NCBI GenBank assembly: GCA_015039465.1
Contig: MU130030.1
Coordinates: 159,950-223,949, forward strand
Direction: 5' to 3'
From: Phlegmacium glaucopus
Taxonomy: Eukaryota; Basidiomycota; Agaricomycetes; Agaricales; Cortinariaceae
Length of the DNA stretch: 64,000 nt
The notes under the pieces were generated by a model. The model saw only the letters and a list, made by a program, of their open reading frames with translations. It did not search any database and had not been told where the DNA came from. Shown one piece after another: positions 32,613 to 45,800 of this stretch. A program made the translations under genes and the position numbers. Each line of letters opens with the position of its first letter. Positions within the stretch are counted from its first letter, which is position 1.

Positions 32613-33743
32613 ATGGACAATGAATGCACCACCCAGCTGGAAAGAGAAGTTGTCCTACTGCGAGCTCGGGACATTTAATACCAAAACAGATTCAACCGAA
32701 TCATGGAGACGCTCCACCAACTCGTTCCAAATGTACAATCACCTGTACCACAACAAGAGGTTCCCCCACAAACCGAAAACATACCCTGGACTCATTCTGC
32801 AAGGCCGGCATTCCCAATGGAGTTCAACAGAGAACAATCCAAAGGAGTGGTGTTCCTTCACTTGTGCCAAACATACATCCAGCTCTGTCCCAATGAATTC
32901 TCGGACGAGCAAACAAAGATTATCTGGGCCATGTCCTACATGAAATCTGGAAGAGCATCAAAATGGGCAGCTAGGGTTTTCCAATGGGAAACAGACAACC
33001 CTCAGTCAACCCAGTTCCTGGATTGGTCCAATTTCCAAGACAACTTCAAAAAGGAGTTCTGCCCCACAAATGCGGACTCAGTTGCCATCAACCAACTAGA
33101 GTCAACTGGATATTTCCAGAAAAACCAATCCTTGGAAGAATATGTGGATGAATTCCAAGACCTAATTATGGATTCTGGATACACTGATCCGAAAACTATT
33201 GTAGTAAAATTCCAAAGAGGCCTAAATGCCCAGATTCAGAACTCCATTGCTACAATGGCTTCCGGAAGACCATCCAATATGGATCTGACGGGATGGTACA
33301 GAATGGCCCAGACAACAGACAAAAACCGAGCCACTAACAAGGCTTTCCAGTCAGCTTACAAAAGTCTGGCAGCAACCACTTCCTGACCAACTGGTACCAC
33401 CACACTCAGGCTCCGGTTCAATCCATCAATTCCGCCACAGAGGAATGCACACCTTATACCAACTCCAGGAAACCCTGTACCTATGGACATTGACACAGCC
33501 CAGAAAGCAGGTTCGGTACCGCTGACATGCTTCTGGTGCAGAGGCATTGGACACATCGGGAGACAATGCGAGAAACATTTTGATGTCCAAGCAATGACCA
33601 ATGATGAACTCCAGAATATCTTGGAGCACCGGCTGACCCAATTTGACAAAGTAGTTGATCCGGATCCGCCAGAACCTTCGGAGGACACTGAACACAAAAG
33701 TCAGACCGATGATTTAAAGGATTTTTGCCAAAACAGTGAGTGA
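32613..33743 (+). pseudogene. G2 gag with zinc knuckle
   Basis: One frame from ATG 32613 to TGA 33743 holds a retrotransposon gag domain (PMEFNREQSKGVVFL, then WAARVFQWETDNPQ and FCPTNADSVAINQLES) and a CCHC-like knuckle CFWCRGIGHIGRQC. It is broken by TAA at 32676 and TGA at 33384. The stops look like single C-to-T changes (CAA to TAA, CGA to TGA). Gag would form the virus-like particle. Confidence 0.88.
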
Positions 33744-33745
33744 AC

Positions 33746-36700
33746 CGTACACCCTCACTGTCAGCAACCAACCGGTTCTCCATTTTACATGTAGATAGCA
33801 TTGATGAAATAAACGAGATGGTTGAAAACATTCAAGTCATACAAACATCAGAAATTCCAAAAAAAATCCAAGTGTTCTGGCCCTGATGGGAAAAAACCCT
33901 CCTGAAAAAGTTCACTATTGGCTCCCTCAATGCGGACTCTAAATCACTGGAACTCAAAGTTAGCATTGAAATGACTGACACCAAAGAAGTAAACTCCTTT
34001 CTGTCCTTAATAGACTCTGGAGCTGACAGAAAGTTTATTGACAGAGACTATGTCAAAACTAACAGGCTCACAACAAAGTCCCTGTCAAATCCAATTCTGG
34101 TATTTAACATTGACAGTACTCCGAATGAAGCCAGATTGATCACAGAAGTGGTTGATCTGATACTTATGTATAAAGGACATCCCAAGAGATCCTTGTTCAC
34201 GGTCACTGGACTAGGAAAACAAACCTTGATTCTCGGACATTCCTGGCTTAAGATGCACAACCCGGAGATTGACTGGGCAACCAGAGAAGTGAAAATGTCC
34301 TGTTGTCCACCCCGTTGTTGTTCAGAATGCAGGAATGAAATCCAAGAAGAACAAAAGTTCAAAAAGTGGAAATATGCCAAATTGAAAAATGTTTAATTGG
34401 CCCACTTCCAGCTCATGTAGAGGATTGTGATGAGGATGGTGAGGAGGAAAGTAGCCCAAACCCTGAATTTGAGGATGGCAACAGAATATTTGCCACCAGC
34501 CTACTACCACCACAGGCAGATATCCGAGCCACTTCCACCATCTCCCAATGTCTTGCAGAAGCTTTCCAGCATAATACACAATCCAAAACAAAACAAGGAG
34601 TTCCGGACTACCTCTGAGAATTCAACAGCATCTTCGCCAAAGAATATTTCAATGTCCTACCTGACCCAAAACCTTGGGACCACGCAGTAGAAATTATCCC
34701 AGGAGAAAAACCATCAGGTTGCAAGGTCTATCCGCTAGCTCCAATGGAACAAAAGGAACTTGACATATTCCTCCAAGAGAATTTAAGCTCCAGACGCATC
34801 TGACCTTCCAAATCTCTGATGGCATCTCTGGTTTTCTTCATCAAAAAGAAAGACAGAAGTCTTCACCTCGTTCAGGACTATCGAGCCCTCAATGCAATCA
34901 CCATCAAAAATAAGTACCCACTTCCCCTCATTTCAGAACTGATTACCCAACTCTGGGGCGCCAAATACTTCACTAAGTTGGATGTCTGGCAGGGTTTTAA
35001 CAATGTCCAAATGAAGGAAGGGGACGAATGGAAAGTGGCTTTCTGAACCAACCAGGGATTATTTGAACCCCTAGTTATGTTCTTTGGCCTCACCAACAGT
35101 CCAGCTACTTTCCAAACAATGATGAACAACATATTCTGCAAACTCATAATGGAAGGAGTTGTGGTGGTTTACCTCGATGATATCCTGATATTCATGGAGA
35201 TGCTAGAAGAACACTGGTCCATGACCCAGAGAGTACTGGAACTTCTACAGAAGCATAAACTCTTCCTAAAACCGGACAAGTGCGAGTTTGAACAGACCAA
35301 GGTGGAATACCTTGGAGTCATAATATCTCATAACTCTGCCGAGATGGACCCTGTAAAATTTGCTGGAGTAGTGGAATGGCCAACTCCGACAAACAAAAAG
35401 GAAGTCCAGTCATTCCCAGGCTTTACCAACTTTTACCGAAGGTTCATCCAAGACTTTTCTCATCATGCCCATCCCTTGTTTGATCTCACCAAAAATGACA
35501 TCAAATGGAGATGGGATACAGAGGAGCAATTGGCATTTGATTCTCTCAAAAACCTGATCACTTTGACCCTGATTCTAGCCTCTCTGGACAACTCCAGGCC
35601 ATTCCACATCAAAGCAGACAGTTCCGATTTTGCAACCAGAGCCGTACTTTCCCAACAATCCCTCAATGATGAAAAATGGCACCTGGTCGCATTCCTGTCT
35701 AAATCCTTATCCCCGGTTGAACAGAACTACGAGATCCACAACAAAGAGATGCTAGCAATCATCCAAGCCCTAGAAGAGTGGAGACACTTCTTCGAAGGAG
35801 GGGAACATAAGTGTGAGATCTGGACTGATCACAAGAACTTGGAATACTTTATGACAGCCAAAAAGCTCAATCAGAGACAAGCCCATTGGTCATTGTTTCT
35901 TGCCCAGTTTGATTTCCTCATGCACCACAGACCAGGCAAAAGTATGGGAAAACTGGATGCTTTGTCCAGACGAGCGGACCATGGAACCGGAACCGGTGAC
36001 AATGACAACATCACACTCCTAACTCCAGGCTTCTTCACAATTCAATCCTTAGAAGGACTGGAAGTCATAGGAGAAGAACGAGATGTCTTGAAAGACATCC
36101 GGAAGGGCACCTGTGAAGGTGTAAAAGAAGAGGCCATAGCTAAAGTGGTAAAGGAGTTGAAAACCACTCACACGTGATCTGTCCAATCCGTGGAATGGTC
36201 TCATGACAACAACATCCTCTTCTTCCAAGGAAAAATCTACATTCTGGACATGTTCAACTTGTGAAGATGGATTGTATCCCTCTGCCATGACACTCTAATT
36301 GCCAGGCATCCAGGAAGGTGGAAAACCCTCAAACTTGTATCCCAAAACTATTGGTGGCCACAGATGTCCCGGTATATTGGAAAATATGCCTCAACCTGTG
36401 ACCTGTGTCTTCAGACCAAGGCTCAAAGACACCACCCAGTGGGTGAATTTCACCCCCTCCCAATTCTGAATGCTCCATGGGACACAATTAGTGTGGACTT
36501 CATAGTGGAACTTCCAGAGTCTTCAGGATACAACTCGGTAATGGTAGTAGTTGATTTGGTCACCAAAAGAGCTCATTTCACACCAACCCTTACTACCACC
36601 TCCACATCTGGAACGGCACACCTGTATATCCAACATGTTTGGAAACATCATGGACTACCCCAGAGAGTGGTGTCAGACAGAGGACCACAATTTGTAGCGG

Positions 36701-38140
36701 AATTCACTTGTGAGCTCTACCAGATCCTCAGAATCATTTACCAGCCACTACCGCCTATCATCCGCAAGGGGACGGCCAGACAGAATGAGTAAATCAGGAA
36801 TTGGAACAGTATCTCTGACTCTTTACAAACCTATTGGGCCGAACTCCTCCCCCTTGTGGAATTCCAATACAATAATCATGTCCACTCTGCCACCCAGCAC
36901 CCGCCTTTCCTTCTAGACTCCGGACGAATTCCTGGAATGGGTTTTGAACCAAACCAACCAGAATCCCGAATATAGTCCATTAATGAATTCACAGAATGAA
37001 TGCAGAATACCTTAGACAAAGTGAAAGTGGCACTAGTCAAATCTAAGGATGATATGACAAGGTATTACAATTACAAAAGGACTCCAGCACCTGAATACAA
37101 ACCAGGAGACAAAGTATACCTGGATGCCAGCGATATACAAACAACAAGACCATCCAGGAAATTGTCCCATTGGCACCTAGGCCCCTTTCTGATTGAAGAA
37201 TGAGTCAGCAACAATGCTTACTGACTCCGACTTCCCTTGTCCATGAAATGATTGCATCCAGTCTTTAATGTGGTCAAACTAACTCCATGTTACATTCCGT
37301 CTTACGTTACTCCGGTCCAGCTCCGTCGGAGCTGTCTCCGGTAGTCCATACTCCGAACAGTGCCTTCCCTTATTCCCCAAACTACTCTTCCTATGTTCAA
37401 CTCCGAGACTTCTCCATGTCATTCCGGTTCTTCCGTCCATACTCCAAACCCGTTATCACTTCTTCGCCACTACCACTATTCTTTGTCATCATCTTTCCCA
37501 TCATCAGTCAGCACACCAGCCATGGATTATTCACCCAAGAATGCAGAACCTTTTCCGGGAGCAGAACGCAGCACTTATATTTATATTCTATATTTTGGTT
37601 GCAATTCCTTTTATATTTAAAGTACTCGAACTTGTATGTTTTCCCTTAGTTCGAATATCAACTTAGTTTCCTCCTCTTGTTTTTCCTCTAAGTCACTGAG
37701 GTCTTCCGACTTGTTACTTTCTTCTTCCGTTCCGAAATCAGGACACCTTAGGAGCTGGGCGGCACAGCACACACGCTGAGGCCAACGTCCTTTCCGGGTT
37801 ACTGTTCCGGTTCCGTTCCGTCCGTTCCGGAGTAACTCCGACGTGACTTCTCCTTTTGTCTTAAACTTAACACTCCAGCCCCAATAGACCTGATCCCTGG
37901 AAGATGCATTCTGGCTCCTCCACTTCTGGAAATCATTGATGGGGAAGAGGAATGGGTCATAGAGGAAATCCTCAACAGCAGAATTATAAACAGGAGGTTC
38001 TGATACCTCGTGAAATAGCAAGACTTTGGAATCAAACATAACACCTGGGAGCCTCGGGAAAACATACATGCCCCCAAATTAGTCATGGAATTCCATAGGA
38101 AGTACCCTGGAGCTCCTAAGCACATCAGGATGGCCAAATT
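33746..38140 (+). pseudogene. G2 pol: protease, RT, RNase H, integrase, chromodomain
   Basis: Protease carries LIDSGADRKFID near 34008. RT spans about 34680-35500 with FTKLDVWQGF, FGLTNSPATFQ and YLDDILIF. RNase H spans about 35590-36000 (KADSSDFATRAVL, DHKNLEYF). Integrase spans about 36270-37000 with CDLCLQTKAQRH, VDFIVELP and VSDRGPQFV, and a frameshift near 36740 before the catalytic Glu region. The linker GDKVYLDASDI precedes a chromodomain (EEWVIEEILNSRI, WEPRENIHAPKL) after the LTR insertion. Many TGA stops replace expected Arg codons. Confidence 0.9.
37288..37872 (-). mobile_element. G1 solo LTR in G2 pol
   Basis: The LTR runs TGTTACATTCC to TAAACTTAACA (585 bp) with perfect 5-bp target duplication CTCCA (37283-37287, 37873-37877). 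It separates the integrase tail from the chromodomain. Confidence 0.95.
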
Positions 38141-38191
38141 CGAACAGTTTCCTTTTGTGCTGGGATGTCACCTACCAAAGGGGGGGATGGA

Positions 38192-39186
38192 TGTTAGGGG
38201 ACACCCAATTTCAATCCAAACCTCAACCTCAGGACTCCACATCCCGCCTTTCTGTTAAGTTTAAAGCAAAAAGGGAGAAGTCACGTCGGAGTTACTCCGG
38301 AACGGAACCGGAACAGTAACCCGGAAAGGACGTTGGCCTCAGCGTATGTGCTGTGCCGCCCAGCTCCTAAGGTGTCCTGATTTCGGAACGGAAGAAGAAA
38401 GTAACAAGTCGGAAGACCTCAGTGACTTAGAGGAAAAACAAGAGGAGGAAACTAAGTTGATATTCGAACTAAGGGAAAACATACAAGTTCGAGTACTTAA
38501 ATATAAAAGGAATTGCAACCGAAATATAGAATATAAATATAAGTGCTGCGTTCTGCTCCCGGAAAAGGTCCTGCATTCTTGGGTGAATAATCCATGGCTG
38601 GTGTGCTGACTGATGGTGGGAAAGATGATGACAAAGAATAGTGGTAGTGGCGAAGAAGTGATAACGGGTTTGGAGTATAGACGGAGGAACCGGAATGACA
38701 CGGAGAAGTCTCGGAGTTGAACATAGGAAGAGTAGTTCAGGATATAAGGGAAAGCACTGTACGGAGTATGGACTACCGGAAACAGCTCCGACGGAGCTGG
38801 ACCAGAGTAACGTATGACGGAATGTAACACTTTCCAACAACCTCCAACCTTACATCCAACTCCACTTCCATCACCGGTTTACTCCAGAACTCTATAACTC
38901 CATCCTGACTCCGATCCTCTGGTTCGCTCCATCTTTTATTTTTATTTTTCACATCACACCACTTCTTAATTAATTAATTAATTATTATTGTATCATTCCT
39001 TTATTTATTTTATATCTCTGTTATGTCCATATTAGTACTTAAATACCCCTTAGCCTAGCAGGGATCCCCATCCTTTCCTCTTTGGATCCCCTGCTAGGTG
39101 AGTCACTTGTAGATATCCCTTTGAAATATTATTAACTTTGGATCCCCTGCTAGCTTGACTCAGTCAGTGTCGCAGTTGCCCTAACA
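38192..39186 (+). repeat. G2 3' LTR, split by a G1 solo LTR
   Basis: LTR sequence 38192-38252 and 38835-39186 adds up to 413 bp once the nested LTR and one copy of its target duplication are removed. It follows the polypurine tract directly. Confidence 0.95.
38253..38829 (+). mobile_element. G1 solo LTR in the G2 3' LTR
   Basis: TGTTAAGTTTAAAGC to GAATGTAACA (577 bp), perfect 5-bp target duplication CTTTC (38248-38252, 38830-38834). It is opposite in orientation to the G1 LTR at 37288, so two separate insertions entered one G2 copy. Confidence 0.95.
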
Positions 39187-39966
39187 ATTGTCTTATATCA
39201 AACAAATTATCATTCATTTTGGTTTAGAGGACTCGCATACTGCAGTTACGCCATTGGAACCTGGAATCGACTTAACACTGGACTCGCGAGGCATTTTGCC
39301 TACCCTCCTTACCCCTAGTGAGAAGTTGAAGTACACAAAATGATCAGCTCACTCATGTATGTCACTGTAATGACTCGTCCCGACATATCCTTTGCTGTTT
39401 CAACCCTGTCTCAGTATCTTGAGCCCCCCCATATAACTCACTTAAAAGCTGTCACTCGCATTTTCAAGTATTTATTAGGTTCTAAAGACATACAACTTGT
39501 ATTGGGTGGTACTCACAGCAAGGTAACTGGCTATTCTGATGCAGATTGGGCCTCCCATCTACATCGACACTCAATATCTGGTTTCATATATTTTATTGGC
39601 ATCGGAATCATCTCCTGGAGCTGCAACAAGCAACCTATCATCACTTTATCCAGCACCAAAGCCAAATATGTTGCCCTTACTCATTCTTCCAAGGATATAT
39701 TATGGATACATAAGTTTCTTTCCAAATTTTCTAATATTTTCTCTTTCACTTTACCTACTACTCTCTTTTGTGATAATCAAGGTGCTATCTGTTTGTCCAA
39801 AGACTCAATGTTTCACAGTCGCACCAAACATATCAACATTCATTTTCATTTTATTCAACAAACTATTTCTTCTGGCCACATTTTTATCAAATATTGTCCT
39901 ACCTCCGATATGATTGCTGATATCTTCACTAAATCACTCACACAAAACAAATTTGTTGCTTTTTGA
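39187..39966 (+). pseudogene. Copia C2 RT tail and RNase H
   Basis: The frame continues LSQL with SYIKQI, includes SLMYVTVMTRPDISFAVSTL (end of RT) and RNase H motifs GYSDADWASHLH, TLSSTKAKYVAL and LFCDNQGAICL. It ends at TGA 39964-39966 and is followed by the polypurine stretch GAGGGGGAG at the 3' LTR. A TGA interrupts it just before MISSL. Confidence 0.9.
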
Positions 39967-40011
39967 GACCTCCTTGGACTTCATTAACCCCATATTTGTC
40001 TCGAGGGGGAG

Positions 40012-40274
40012 TGTTGAACTCATTACACTACTTGTTTGCTTATTTAGTATTATGTAATTCTTTTTATTTAAAAGGTCACTCTTGTTTATGTGACACCTCA
40101 GTGTTTATTCTCACTGAGGTGTAAGTCATTCGTTCGTTGTATGATATTCATTACTTACCTTTCTTTAGTTAATAACCTTTATATACATATCTTTGAATAT
40201 ATACAGTGTTTATTCTCACTGAGATTTAATAACCTTTAGCTCTGCTTTATTCTGACTACCCTGCACATTCAATA
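40012..40274 (+). repeat. Copia C2 3' LTR
   Basis: 263 bp from TGTTGAACTC to ACATTCAATA; target duplication CTAAC follows at 40275-40279. Confidence 0.95.
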
Positions 40275-40849
40275 CTAACCAGGCTTGGTCTTGGTTAGAG
40301 ACCCCTGGGCACCCAATAACCGGACCTAACTGGACTTTCAAGCACTAGGGCTCGGTACTAGCTCCAGTTCAGGGGACTGTTACCAGCAATTTTCTCTGCC
40401 AGCAGATGCACCAGATTCAGGCATGTCAATGTAGGTCCAGCTGCTGGGAAGCTGGAACAACTGGACTTACTGGCTCCAGAAATTCTAGCAGCCTGCCATT
40501 TTACTGATGAGCCTTATGTTAAAATATGAACCCTAGATAACGATGTCACAACTCAGTCACTAATACAAACAACTATATTAGTGTTTACTGTACCTAGATA
40601 ATGGTGGTGGGCAATGTCTATTACAGATTTGGCAGCGTTATGTCATGTCACATTGCCAAATGCATGACAAAGTGTGAAACACTTGAAACACTTGCTCACT
40701 CAGTTCTGCATCATTTGGATGTTGTTTTGTATGATAAATGTATTATAGCATCATAGGAATATATAGTGAATGAATTTTGATCATAAAAGTGGTAATTATG
40801 TGGTTTTTTGAGGTGGCTGTTCTTTCTTTATCTGATGGACTGAAACTTC

Positions 40850-42010
40850 CAGGTAATATAATTATTCATTTCTGCAACATGTTTTGGTGATGTAAAATTC
40901 TCTACTATGTATTTTAAATATTTCTCAGCAGTTATTCTATTTTATTGCACACTCAGGACCTTACAAATGAGCAATTTCTACCCAGATACCTACCAAGATG
41001 CCATTTTTGCAACTTCCAGCCAATGGAACACTTCAGAAACTGGTTTAGATAACTTGTCTTGGTAATGTGAAATGTTCTAATACATATTTCAAATATTTGT
41101 CAGCAATTATATTATTTTATTTCACACCCAGACCCTTATAAATGATCAGTTTCCACCCCAAATTCCTGCTAAAATGCAGTGTTGGCAACTTCTAGCCTAT
41201 AGAACACATCTAAAACTGGTTTCTGTAGCTCATATTACTGACACAAAATAGTATAATATGCATTATTAACATCTCTCAGGAGCTAAAATTTTTATTTCAC
41301 ACTCAAGCCCTTAAAAATAAGTGAACTACTGCCAATTCCAATCCAAATTTGAAACTTCCAGCCTAAAGAACTGTTCATAAACTGGTCTTTGCAGCTCTTC
41401 CTGTGACCAAAAATTATCTATGGTGTATCAAAAATATTTCTCAAGAATTTCATTATTTTATTTCACACTTATAATCCCACAATTAAGCAAACCCCACCCA
41501 CATCCCTGCTAAATTGCAATTTTTGAGACATCCAGCCTATAAAACTCTTCAGAAACTGGGTTCTGCAACCTATCATAGTGACAAAAAGTGCTCTACCATA
41601 TATTCTCAGTATTTCTCAGGAGTTATATTTTTTAATTCTGCTCCCAACCCCCCACAACTAAGTGATCTTCTGCCAATTTCATCCAATGTGTGATGTTTGA
41701 GACTTCCAACCTATAGAACTCTTCATAAACTGGTTACTGTAACTAATATTGGTGATAAGAAATGCTCTACAATGTATCCTAAACATTCCTCAGGAGTTTA
41801 ATCTTCTGATTTTACATGTTGAGCTTGATAAAATAAGTGATATCAGCCATTGTCAGCCAAAATGATAGCTGAAGCTTCTAAGGAATAGAACTCTTCAACA
41901 ACTCATTTATGAGACTTGTGTTGGTGAGTGAATATGCTATATTTTTGACTCTGAACATTTCTCAGGGATTAGAATTTTTAATTTCATGCTCCAAGTATGA
42001 GATATTGGGT
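40850..42010 (+). repeat. ~172-bp tandem array, seven units
   Basis: The landmark TTTCTCAGCAGTTA and its variants recur near 40924, 41094, 41272, 41438, 41610, 41786 and 41959. Each is followed by TTTATTTCACAC, a CCC run, CTTCCAGCC and GAAACTGGTT. Spacing is 166-178 bp. No coding content. The flanking 40356-40849 and 42011-42780 hold no feature I can support. Confidence 0.85.
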
Positions 42011-42894
42011 GGCTTTTGGGCCAAGCCAGGCCAGAACATCACTACTAAGCTGTGACGTACTGTCTCTTTAGGTGGTCAAAACCCCACTTCTCTCCCTAAC
42101 ATCTGGTGCATTTCGATCACAAAGGGTATGGATGCTCAATTAGTCACAGTAGTCACACATTGTATCACTATCTCTTAATCTCTTTCCCATTGTTCATCTC
42201 GGTGATGGACACTGTATTCCTTGATAATTCATTTCTTGACTAAGGAGAAATTATGATGCTCTGGAGTCTGTTTCCACCAGTAAAGATAAGACAGAAGGGA
42301 TTTCCAGCCCCTATCCCTGCTATTACTGAGCAGTCCAGGTCTAACAGAAGGGCCTCTGTGACATCTAATTATCATTCATAGGCAATCATACTATTATTTT
42401 GGCACTTATGCTCCCCACACGTCCCATTCCATGTTGCTTTCAAAAGGCATCCATCCTTCTTAAATGTATTTTGGCAAGCATTTTTCAGCAGCCTGTTTGA
42501 TGTTGCATTGACACTTCTCGAAGCGAGGAGACCCAGGAGGCAGCTCCATATCCTATTTGAGAAAGACAGACGCAATCTATGTATGAAAGAACCGACAGAG
42601 AGATTGACAAGTCTTGAACTGATGCTTAGTGAATGTCACAACGTGACTCATCGGTACCCTTACTGACCGAACTGCACCAGACGTTATAGGACACATCTCT
42701 ACCATCAAACTTTTCCTGTTTTTTACCTCCGACTTTAAACTCCGTCGGGTCCAGAGAGATCGTGCCCTATAACGGCGGGAACGAGACTATAATATCTTAT
42801 CACTCCGTTTATTTTTCGTGTCACAATAACCGTCACATTATTTAGTCACAAATCTTATTATAGCGAGTCTCATCTTTAGTATAAAGTTGAGACG

Positions 42895-45800
42895 GAGGAA
42901 TCCCCAAGTGCGACACTGTCACACTCGCTCCAGCCGCTCGCACTCACACTCAATCCATCATACTCACACTCAAGCACGAGCAATCCCTATTCTTGCCATT
43001 GTCATACTCGCTCTGCTTGCTCACACTCACACTCGGTTTGTCATATTCACACTCAGTTTGTCATACTCACACTCGGTTTAACATGTCCAAGTGCCTATAT
43101 TCCACTAAGTATTTGTAGTGAGTAGATAAAAAAATGACTTGTAACTTCGGTTGAGACTCGAGAAAATGGAGAAGTGAATTACAGATAAGTAACTACACAT
43201 TAAAAAACATAGGACCCTATAAGACCTTCAGCTATGACTAGTAAGCATTGTCTAGAGATCCGAATGTAGCAGTGAAACCGTCAAATATATAGTCTGATGA
43301 GTGATAGTCAATATCACCAGTACTAAGGGTAGAATCATTAGTGTGAATACTATCGTTGTTATAGTCAGCCATCGCAAAAAATTCGAACCCGGAACTGATG
43401 GATGGTGTTGTGTCGCACAGCGGGGGCAACTCCAGACTCGGAGAAGCGGGGGCATTGAGTGCCTGTGGGAATAGATTGGCTGCGACAGTCATGTCAGCCA
43501 ACGGCGGTGCATAGGTAGGTTCCGTTGGAAAATGGTAGTAGTATGGTCCAGCGGGCACTGCCATATTCGACGATGACAGGGCACAGTTTGTTTCTTCAAG
43601 CCCGAATGCTTGAAATCAAAATCAGTGTCATTACTATCTTTGAGTTGAAACAAGTGAAACTCACCCATCACGTCGCCGAATTTGACAACCTCACTGCCAG
43701 CCTTCGAGAAGGTGGCATTTGCTGTATCCATCGGCATAGTATTGAGTGTTGAGGGTGTCTCTTCGGATTCGGCAGGCTTGAATAATGGGGTAGCGTGCTT
43801 TTGGTTCACACCTTCCGCAAGCAAAAGGGAATGTTCAGAAGGAAATAAACATGATTGAACATAAAAAACTCACCTTCTTTAACTGTTGCGAGCCTTGAAG
43901 CCACCTTCGCTCTTTTTCTCTTTGAGACTCCTGTCACCGCAACCTTGCCACTCGAACTTGATTCAGCCTTCGACGACTTTCCCTTTCTCACTATGTTGGA
44001 TTTGGCAGCTTTGAGTTCCTTCATTCTTGCGGCATTCTCTTTTTGGGAGTCCTTGAGTGAGGCAAGTTCTTTGTCAACAATGTTGAGGGCTTTATTCCGT
44101 TGACATGTTCCTTGGGCCTTCTTGTATGCATGGGTTGTTCGAGCAGTATTTCTTGCAAGGCGTGTGAAGGTGTCGTTGCGATGGTTTTTGAGGACCCCCG
44201 TTTCGAGTGCTGCCTTGATCTCAGCTGCCACTTTTTCATCAACCTCCCGTGCGCTGGAGACATTCAATTATCACGTTCAATTATCATGGAGTTATGAATC
44301 AGTAAACAAACTTACGTGAGAATAGCCTCAAGAAGTGAAAGTTGAATACCTGTGTTGATGTTGGTCCAGTGGTGCTGAGACTCGCCTACATTTGTTGTTG
44401 GTGGTGTGAGATCCCAGTCATCAGAATCCATTTTCGACAGACACTTGATGAGCGATGGAAGGATCCAGCTATTGTTTGTCTTATGGTCCCACCAGGCTGA
44501 GAGGAAAGGCTCGCTCAAACTTTTTAACGATAAAATATAATTTTTGGTGCACGAACCTTGGACTTTGGGGTTGGTTAGGCTTTTTACCCAGGCCGAAAAT
44601 TCATTGACTTCCTCCTTCGTCTCAAGGTACATAAAATTAATAAGATGTTCGTACTCTTCATCTGTAACATACGACTTGAGGTCATGTATGCCCCTGCATG
44701 CGAGATATTTATTAACACGGTATCAAGTCATGAACAAACATTCAAACCTCTTTGCATGGGTATAACATGCCCGAATGAAAAATTGAACAATTTCTTCAGC
44801 AGTTTGAACGTGGATATTGCTAAATTCTGGTTCGTTTGTTGGTAAAAAGGAGTCGCCAGCACCAAGAGCCTGTGCTAGCTCCATATCGACACCAACTGAG
44901 ATAAGCGTGCCATTTCTGGACAACCGCTTCAGCCGTAAAGGTTGCCCAGTAAGCACAAGGGTAACACGCTGGAGTTCGTCGAAAATGGTCTTGTATTGAA
45001 GGCGGTCAGCGCGATCACTATATACACGAGCGATAGTGACAGCTGTCATTGATAGTAAGCCACTTGAAGTGAGCGACAAGATCAAGGACTCGAGTTTGTA
45101 ACATACACACCTCGTTCCACTTCTTTGTCATACATTACTACTTCCCACTCCTTCAAGGCGCCCACAGTCCGCTTAAATGTTGTATCCACAAAAAGGGTTT
45201 TCGCATGGTGGATTCGCTTGAGCAAAGAAGCGTTGGCTGTCAAGAGAATGCGGCCGCCATGAAGTGTTGTAGCAAAACCATGGATATAACGTTCCTCAAT
45301 GGGCCTGCTGAGGTCCTTGTTCATAATGTAAATAACACCTGTTGATAGATCATTAGAGAAAGGAATTGGGCGAATACGAAGAAAATATGTACCTGGCAGA
45401 TCTGTACCACAAGGGTAACTTTTTTTCTTCTCCTCCCAAATTAGATCTTGCTTGACCCGGTTATTCTGAAGCATTGGTGCATATAGGGAAGGTGAAGTCC
45501 CCAAAGTTAACTTTGTGCTTCGTGCTAAAATACGTAGCCCATTAAATTAACATATTCATCACTGACAACTGTAGAAAAGACACTTCACCATTATCAACAG
45601 TGCGGACTGAACTACCAACAATGCCTGCATTTTTTATACATTTTCTGTAGACCTCTTTTATCGCAACTGGTGTCTTTGTCGGAGGAAGGATAGGATGGTT
45701 ATGAGGTTCTTCATGGTCAGGCACAACACAAGCCTTGCGGATTGTTGGATCTTCAGGAACATAAATGATTCGATAGGCTGAACATGCGTGATGAATGAGT

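Larger units (their letters stand above)
30184..39186 (+). mobile_element. G2 Gypsy element, full-length but degenerate
   Basis: Two 413-bp LTRs, gag, protease, RT, RNase H, integrase and chromodomain lie in canonical Gypsy order, within the perfect 5-bp target duplication ATTGT (30179-30183, 39187-39191) in Copia RT. The polypurine tract AAAGGGGGGGATGGA lies directly before the 3' LTR. Later insertions are hAT-1 at 30722 and G1 LTRs at 37288 and 38253. The LTRs differ at about 19 of 413 positions by eye, fewer per base than those of the surrounding Copia, as expected for a younger insertion. Confidence 0.95.
16852..40274 (+). mobile_element. Copia C2 with nested insertions
   Basis: The two 263-bp LTRs (16852-17114, 40012-40274) share the 5-bp target duplication CTAAC (16847-16851, 40275-40279). 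Gag starts after the 5' LTR and RNase H ends just before the 3' LTR. Between them lie hAT elements, element A, element D, Gypsy elements G1 and G2 and an assembly gap. The LTRs differ at about 18 positions by eye, mostly transitions, so the insertion is old. Gag C-terminus and the first half of RT are present only in the string-reversed blocks beside the gap. Confidence 0.9.
16374..40347. mobile_element. hAT-like element B, copy 2, holding the Copia nest
   Basis: The left terminus is TAGTGCTTGGAAGTTAGG and the right is CTAACTGGACTTTCAAGCACTA. Flanks GGGCTCAG (16366-16373) and GGGCTCGG (40348-40355) match at seven of eight positions. Element B itself accounts for 16374-16846 and 40275-40347. 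Everything between is Copia C2 and what has entered it. Confidence 0.85.
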
